Source of the DNA: Maledivibacter halophilus
GTDB taxonomy: Bacteria > Bacillota > Clostridia > Peptostreptococcales > Caminicellaceae
Assembly (NCBI RefSeq): GCF_900167445.1
Contig: NZ_FUZT01000013.1
Location: 62,001-126,000, forward strand
Direction: 5' to 3'
DNA length: 64,000 nt
Notes under the pieces: model-generated
The model's input: the letters and a program-made list of their open reading frames with translations, nothing else
Databases searched by the model: none
Told to the model about the DNA's origin: nothing
Shown here: piece by piece, positions 59,793-64,000 of the stretch
How the letters are laid out: each line of letters starts with the position of its first letter
How positions within the stretch are numbered: position 1 is the first letter of the stretch
Program-made: the position numbers and the translations under genes

Positions 59793-61271
59793 ATGATTGA
59801 AAGAGGTAGTGGAATATTATTGCATATTACTTCTTTGCCAAGCCTATATGGAATAGGAACCTTTGGTAGAGAAGCCTACAAATTTGTTGATTTTCTTGAA
59901 AAGGCAGGGCAAAAGTATTGGCAAATACTACCCCTTGGCACAACAGGATATGGAGATTCCCCCTATCAATCCTTTTCAGCTTTTGCTGGGAATCCATATT
60001 TTATTGATTTAGACCTATTAGTTCAAGAAGGTATTCTAAATAAAGAGGATTTTCAAAATATTAATTTTGGTGAGGATAAAAGAAATATTGATTATGAAAA
60101 GATATTCAATAATAAAATGAGTATTTTAAGATATTCATATAAAAATGCAAGAAAGACAGTCAAAGATAAGATACTTGTATTTAAGGAAAATAATATTGAC
60201 TGGATAGAAGAATACTCCCTATATATGATTGCTAAGACTAGATTTAATTTGAAGTCATGGCAAAAGTGGGATGAGGATATTAAATTAAGAAGACCAGAAG
60301 CGATGAGGTACTATAAAGAAAATTACGAAGATGAGATGAACTTTTGGATTTATCTTCAATACCAGTTTTTCAAACAATGGAAAAATTTAAAGAAATATGC
60401 TAACAATAAGGGTGTAAAGATTATAGGCGACATTCCTATTTATGTTGCAGAAGATAGTGCAGATGTATGGGGAAATAGGGAACTTTTTCTATTGGATAAT
60501 AAATATAAACCCATAAAAATTGCCGGATGTCCTCCCGATGACTTTTCTGAGACAGGACAGCTCTGGGGAAATCCTATATATAATTGGAATCTAATGGAGA
60601 AAAGAGGCTTTGACTGGTGGATTAAAAGAATTAAAGCTAATTCCAAGCTTTATGATATTATACGAGTAGATCATTTTAGAGGTTTTCAGGCATACTGGGA
60701 GGTACCCTATGGTGATGAAACGGCTGCAGATGGAAGATGGGTGAAGGGACCAGGGATGAAGCTTTTTAATGCCCTAAAGGATTCTCTTGGGCATATTGAT
60801 ATTATTGCTGAAGACCTTGGCTTTCTTACTCAAGAGGTAGTTAGATTTAGAGAAGAAACAGGCTTTCCAGGAATGAAGGTTCTGCAATTTGCCTTCAATC
60901 CCCTTGAAGAAAGTGATTATCTTCCCCATAATTATGAAAAGAATTGCGTTGTCTATACTGGAACCCATGACAATGATACAGTAAATGGATGGTTTGAAAA
61001 TACAAATGCTGATGATGTAAAGCATTCCATAAAATATTTCAACTTAAATGAAGAAGAAGGATATAATTGGGGATTTATCAGAGGCGCATGGAGTTCAGTT
61101 GCAAATATTGCCATTGCCCAAATGCAAGATTTTTTGGGCTTGGGAAGTAAAGCAAGAATGAATATTCCTTCTACTTTGGGTGGAAACTGGTTATGGAGGC
61201 TTAGGAGAAATGAATTAAATAATGAACTAGCAAAGAAAATATATGAAATGACGAAACTTTATGGAAGGTAG
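59793..61271 (+). CDS. malQ: 4-alpha-glucanotransferase (amylomaltase, GH77)
   Basis: It transfers glucan segments between maltodextrins in glycogen/maltodextrin use. The 492-residue protein starts RGSGILLHITSLPSLYGIGTFG and has YWQILPLGTTGYGDSPYQSFSAFAGNPYFIDLD. Catalytic motifs are IIRVDHFRGFQAYW (nucleophile Asp), IIAEDLGFLT (acid Glu) and YTGTHDNDT (Asp); IPIYVAEDSADVWGNRELFLLD and the 250s-type loop follow. GAGGGGGAC precedes the ATG. It is eight bases upstream of glgP, a functional pair. Confidence 0.97.
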   Translation: MIERGSGILLHITSLPSLYGIGTFGREAYKFVDFLEKAGQKYWQILPLGTTGYGDSPYQSFSAFAGNPYFIDLDLLVQEGILNKEDFQNINFGEDKRNIDYEKIFNNKMSILRYSYKNARKTVKDKILVFKENNIDWIEEYSLYMIAKTRFNLKSWQKWDEDIKLRRPEAMRYYKENYEDEMNFWIYLQYQFFKQWKNLKKYANNKGVKIIGDIPIYVAEDSADVWGNRELFLLDNKYKPIKIAGCPPDDFSETGQLWGNPIYNWNLMEKRGFDWWIKRIKANSKLYDIIRVDHFRGFQAYWEVPYGDETAADGRWVKGPGMKLFNALKDSLGHIDIIAEDLGFLTQEVVRFREETGFPGMKVLQFAFNPLEESDYLPHNYEKNCVVYTGTHDNDTVNGWFENTNADDVKHSIKYFNLNEEEGYNWGFIRGAWSSVANIAIAQMQDFLGLGSKARMNIPSTLGGNWLWRLRRNELNNELAKKIYEMTKLYGR

Positions 61272-61279
61272 GATAGGCA

Positions 61280-63655
61280 ATGCTTGATAGAAAAGGATTT
61301 AAAAATAATATAGAAAGAATTCTTAAAATGGATTTTGGCAAAACCTTAGATACAGCAGAGTATTATCAAAAGTATAATGCCGTTGCAAAGACATTGATGG
61401 AGAAGATAGTAAATAATTGGAATAGAACTGAGGAGGAATATTCTAAGGGAAAGCAAGCATATTATTTTTCAGCAGAGTTTTTAATGGGAAGAGCCCTTGG
61501 AAACAATCTTATTAATTTAGGTATTTATCATGAGGTCAAAGAGATTTTAAAAGAATCAGGAGTAGATATTAATGAGCTTGAAGAGACCCAAGAAGATGCA
61601 GGACTTGGAAATGGAGGACTTGGAAGGCTCGCTGCATGCTTTTTAGATTCCTGCGGAACAAAAAATCTTCCTGTAACAGGGTATGGCATTAGATATAGCC
61701 ATGGAATTTTTAAGCAGAAATTTGAAAATGGTTTCCAGGTGGAGGAAGGAGACAATTGGCTGAAATATGGTGATCCTTGGTCCATAAGAAAATCAGAGGA
61801 TGAGGTTATAGTTGAATTTGGTGATAACAAGGTAAGAGCTGTACCCTATGATACTCCAATTATCGGTTATGGAACAAATAATATTAACAAGCTTAGATTA
61901 TGGAAGTGTGAGCCAATAAAGGATTTTGATTTTAATTTATTTAATTTGCAAAAATATGATGAAGCTGTAAAGGAGAAGAATAGGGCTGAAGATATATCTA
62001 GGGTTTTATATCCTAATGATTCTAAAAAAGAAGGTAAGGTTTTAAGGCTTAAGCAGCAGTATTTTTTTGTATCAGCATCTATTCAGGATTTAATAAAAAA
62101 ATATAAAAATAGATTTGGTAGGGATTTTAAGCTGTTTCCAAAGTATCATGCCATACAGCTCAACGATACACATCCAGTTGTGGCTATACCTGAATTAATG
62201 AGAATACTTATTGATAATGAAGGTGTTAATTGGAAGAATGCATGGGAGATTACAAAAAAAACCTTTGGATATACAAATCATACAATATTGGCAGAAGCTC
62301 TTGAACAGTGGTGCAAAGACCTGTATAAAGAGTGTTTACCAAGGATTTATGAAATAATTGAAGAAATTGATAAATACTTTGTAAAAGAACTAGATGAAAA
62401 AGGATATAGTCATGATAAGATAAAGAAAATGAGGATTATATCGGATGGTAATATAAAAATGGCTTGGCTAGCCATACACGGTAGCCATACAATAAATGGA
62501 GTGGCAAGGCTTCATACCGATATATTAAAGAATCAGGAATTAAAAGATTGGTATGAGCTTTATCCAAATAAATTTCAAAATAAAACAAATGGAATTACTC
62601 CTAGAAGATGGCTAGCTTTATGTAATAAAGAATTGTCATACTTTATAACGGAGTTATTAGGATCTAATAAATGGATTACTAATCTTGAAATGATAAAGCA
62701 ATTAGAAGAGTATGCAGATGATGAAAATATTATTAAGAAATTTCTTGATATTAAACAAATAAAAAAGAATCAATTAGCTAGATATATTAAGGAGAGTGAA
62801 GGCATTGAAATTGACCCAAACTCAATATTTGATATACAGATAAAGAGATTCCATGAGTATAAGAGACAATTATTAAATGCGTTTCATATTTTAGATTCAT
62901 ATTTTAGCTTAAAAGAAAATCCTAATTTAAATATTATACCAAGAACCTTTATTTTTGGAGGTAAGGCAGCTCCTGGATATATAAGGGCAAAGGCAATAAT
63001 TAAATTTATAAATGAGATTGCAAAACTTGTTAATAATGATTCTCAAGCAAAAGAGAAAATTAAAGTTGTATTTGTTAGAAATTATGGTGTATCCTATGGT
63101 GAGAAACTTTTTCCTGCAGCAGATATATCAGAGCAAATTTCAACTGCTGGGAAAGAGGCTTCAGGTACTGGAAATATGAAATTTATGCTCAATGGTACTC
63201 CAACAATAGGAACCTTCGATGGATCAAATGTAGAAATAGTAGAAGAAGCTGGGGAGGAAAATAATTTTATATTTGGAGCAAGGGTAGAAGAAATTAAAAA
63301 AATTAAAGACAGCTACAATCCCAAAGAGTATTATGAGAAAATACCAAGATTGAAAAAGGTTGTAGATACTTTAATTGATGGAACCTTTAAAGATGAAGGA
63401 ACTGGCATGTTTAAGGAATTATACGATTCTCTATTAAATGGAACAAGTTGGAGCAAAGCCGATGAGTACTTCCTATTTAGAGATTTTAATGATTATATAG
63501 AGGCGCAAAAAAAGGTAGATGAAGCCTATAAAGATAGACTTGGGTGGGCAAAAAAATGCTGGATTAATATGATAAGTGCTGGAAAATTCAGCAGTGATAG
63601 AACTATTTTAGAATATTCCAGGGAAATTTGGAACATAAAAGCTAAAAAGATTTAA
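61280..63655 (+). CDS. glgP: Glycogen/maltodextrin phosphorylase
   Basis: It releases glucose-1-phosphate from alpha-1,4-glucans. The 791 residues include YYFSAEFLMGRALGNNLINLG, EDAGLGNGGLGRLAACFLDS, GYGIRYSHGIFKQ, IQLNDTHPVVAIPELMRILID, NKTNGITPRRWLALCN and the PLP-lysine motif EASGTGNMKFMLNGTPTIGTFDGSNVEI. Slightly shorter than the roughly 815-residue E. coli enzymes. With MalQ just upstream it completes maltodextrin breakdown; glgC, D, A are not in view but may lie beyond the window. Confidence 0.98.
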   Translation: MLDRKGFKNNIERILKMDFGKTLDTAEYYQKYNAVAKTLMEKIVNNWNRTEEEYSKGKQAYYFSAEFLMGRALGNNLINLGIYHEVKEILKESGVDINELEETQEDAGLGNGGLGRLAACFLDSCGTKNLPVTGYGIRYSHGIFKQKFENGFQVEEGDNWLKYGDPWSIRKSEDEVIVEFGDNKVRAVPYDTPIIGYGTNNINKLRLWKCEPIKDFDFNLFNLQKYDEAVKEKNRAEDISRVLYPNDSKKEGKVLRLKQQYFFVSASIQDLIKKYKNRFGRDFKLFPKYHAIQLNDTHPVVAIPELMRILIDNEGVNWKNAWEITKKTFGYTNHTILAEALEQWCKDLYKECLPRIYEIIEEIDKYFVKELDEKGYSHDKIKKMRIISDGNIKMAWLAIHGSHTINGVARLHTDILKNQELKDWYELYPNKFQNKTNGITPRRWLALCNKELSYFITELLGSNKWITNLEMIKQLEEYADDENIIKKFLDIKQIKKNQLARYIKESEGIEIDPNSIFDIQIKRFHEYKRQLLNAFHILDSYFSLKENPNLNIIPRTFIFGGKAAPGYIRAKAIIKFINEIAKLVNNDSQAKEKIKVVFVRNYGVSYGEKLFPAADISEQISTAGKEASGTGNMKFMLNGTPTIGTFDGSNVEIVEEAGEENNFIFGARVEEIKKIKDSYNPKEYYEKIPRLKKVVDTLIDGTFKDEGTGMFKELYDSLLNGTSWSKADEYFLFRDFNDYIEAQKKVDEAYKDRLGWAKKCWINMISAGKFSSDRTILEYSREIWNIKAKKI

Positions 63656-63698
63656 AGGTAGGAATTTAAATACTTTCTTCAAATCTTTTTATATAATT

Positions 63699-63790
63699 GA
63701 GTAAATTGCATAATATATATGAATAGATTCGGAGGGGTTAGAGTAATATGCAGTAATTATTTTTCAAGAAGGTAGGTATGTAATTTCCTC
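63699..63790 (+). mobile_element. MITE-like palindrome, family B
   Basis: Ends GAGTAAATTGCATAATATAT and GGTATGTAATTTCCTC. It is flanked by AATT on both sides (TAATTGAG and CCTCAATTA). Confidence 0.7.
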
Positions 63791-63965
63791 AATTAAAAAT
63801 ATTGAATTTAATGCGATAATGCTGTATAATTTTAATACCATAGTTTTAATGTGAATTCAAAGTAACTAAGGAGAGTGGTATATATAATGATTTGCTAAAA
63901 ATACCTTATTTTACATTCTTATGAAAAGATTATATTCTTTAAAAAATTCAATTAGAGGTGGAGAA
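63791..63965 (+). other. Intergenic region before the last gene
   Basis: No gene was seen. GTATATATAATG near 63878-63889 could hold a -10 box for the gene that starts at 63966. Confidence 0.25.
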
Positions 63966-64000
63966 ATGAAAGTTTTTATGGATTTTGAAGAGCATATTGC
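63966..64000 (+). CDS. Start of an unidentified gene (truncated by window end)
   Basis: An ATG preceded by GAGGTGGAG opens MKVFMDFEEHIA and continues past the window. Too short to identify. Confidence 0.5.
   Translation, partial: MKVFMDFEEHI

Overview
The window is AT-rich, densely coded DNA from a low-GC, anaerobic, spore-forming Firmicute (class Clostridia; genus not determinable by eye). The evidence is a pyruvate:ferredoxin oxidoreductase, a gerB-gerC-gerA germinant receptor operon, a SigI/RsgI pair, three SLH (S-layer homology) domains, strong AGGAGG-type ribosome binding sites with GTG and TTG starts, and T-box, PyrR and cobalamin leader RNAs. No tRNA, rRNA, CRISPR array, prophage or transposase gene was seen.

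Layout. 1-7 kb: the C-terminal part of PFOR, a cobalamin riboswitch, a BtuFCD-type importer and an ABC-2 exporter pair. 7-12 kb: a chemoreceptor, a small HAD protein and a GGDEF/HD-GYP protein. 12-16 kb (minus strand): the ger operon. 16-20 kb: an SLH surface protein with 75-residue acidic repeats, then sigI-rsgI. 20-24 kb: a subtilase that appears to lack its catalytic serine, and a cytosolic RdhA-like corrinoid/iron-sulfur protein. 24-35 kb: a sensor kinase and NtrC-type regulator, a sigma-54 promoter, a TAXI-TRAP transporter, then fhs, ftcD, fchA and a formate channel. 35-36.6 kb: bioY-bioB behind a BirA operator. 37-41 kb: a SorC/LsrR-family regulator with dhaL, dhaK, an LsrF-like thiolase/aldolase and a VOC-like protein. 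41-50.5 kb: an RNase-like beta-CASP protein, an FAH-family protein, a second chemoreceptor, a nitroreductase, an L,D-transpeptidase and a DUF4015 lipoprotein. 50.5-58 kb: PyrR-controlled carA-carB-pyrE and an aspartokinase. 58-64 kb: asnS under a T-box, malQ, glgP and the first codons of one more gene.

How the genes work together. The 23.9-34.8 kb block reads as one regulated energy module. An extracytoplasmic amino-acid-type sensor activates sigma-54 transcription of an importer. FtcD and FchA move a formimino group onto tetrahydrofolate and release ammonia, Fhs run in reverse yields ATP and formate, and a FocA-type channel exports the formate. The 37-41 kb block resembles the tail of the AI-2 (lsr) pathway, with a DhaK/DhaL kinase in place of LsrK. 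Its regulator and its enzymes have promoters that carry the same 11-bp motif at the same offset.

The intergenic DNA holds several families of short palindromic, MITE-like elements. Some sit in regulatory leaders: one lies inside the asnS T-box leader, and two lie back to back between the cobalamin riboswitch and btuF. All functional assignments come from reading motifs and remembered family features; no search or folding program was run.
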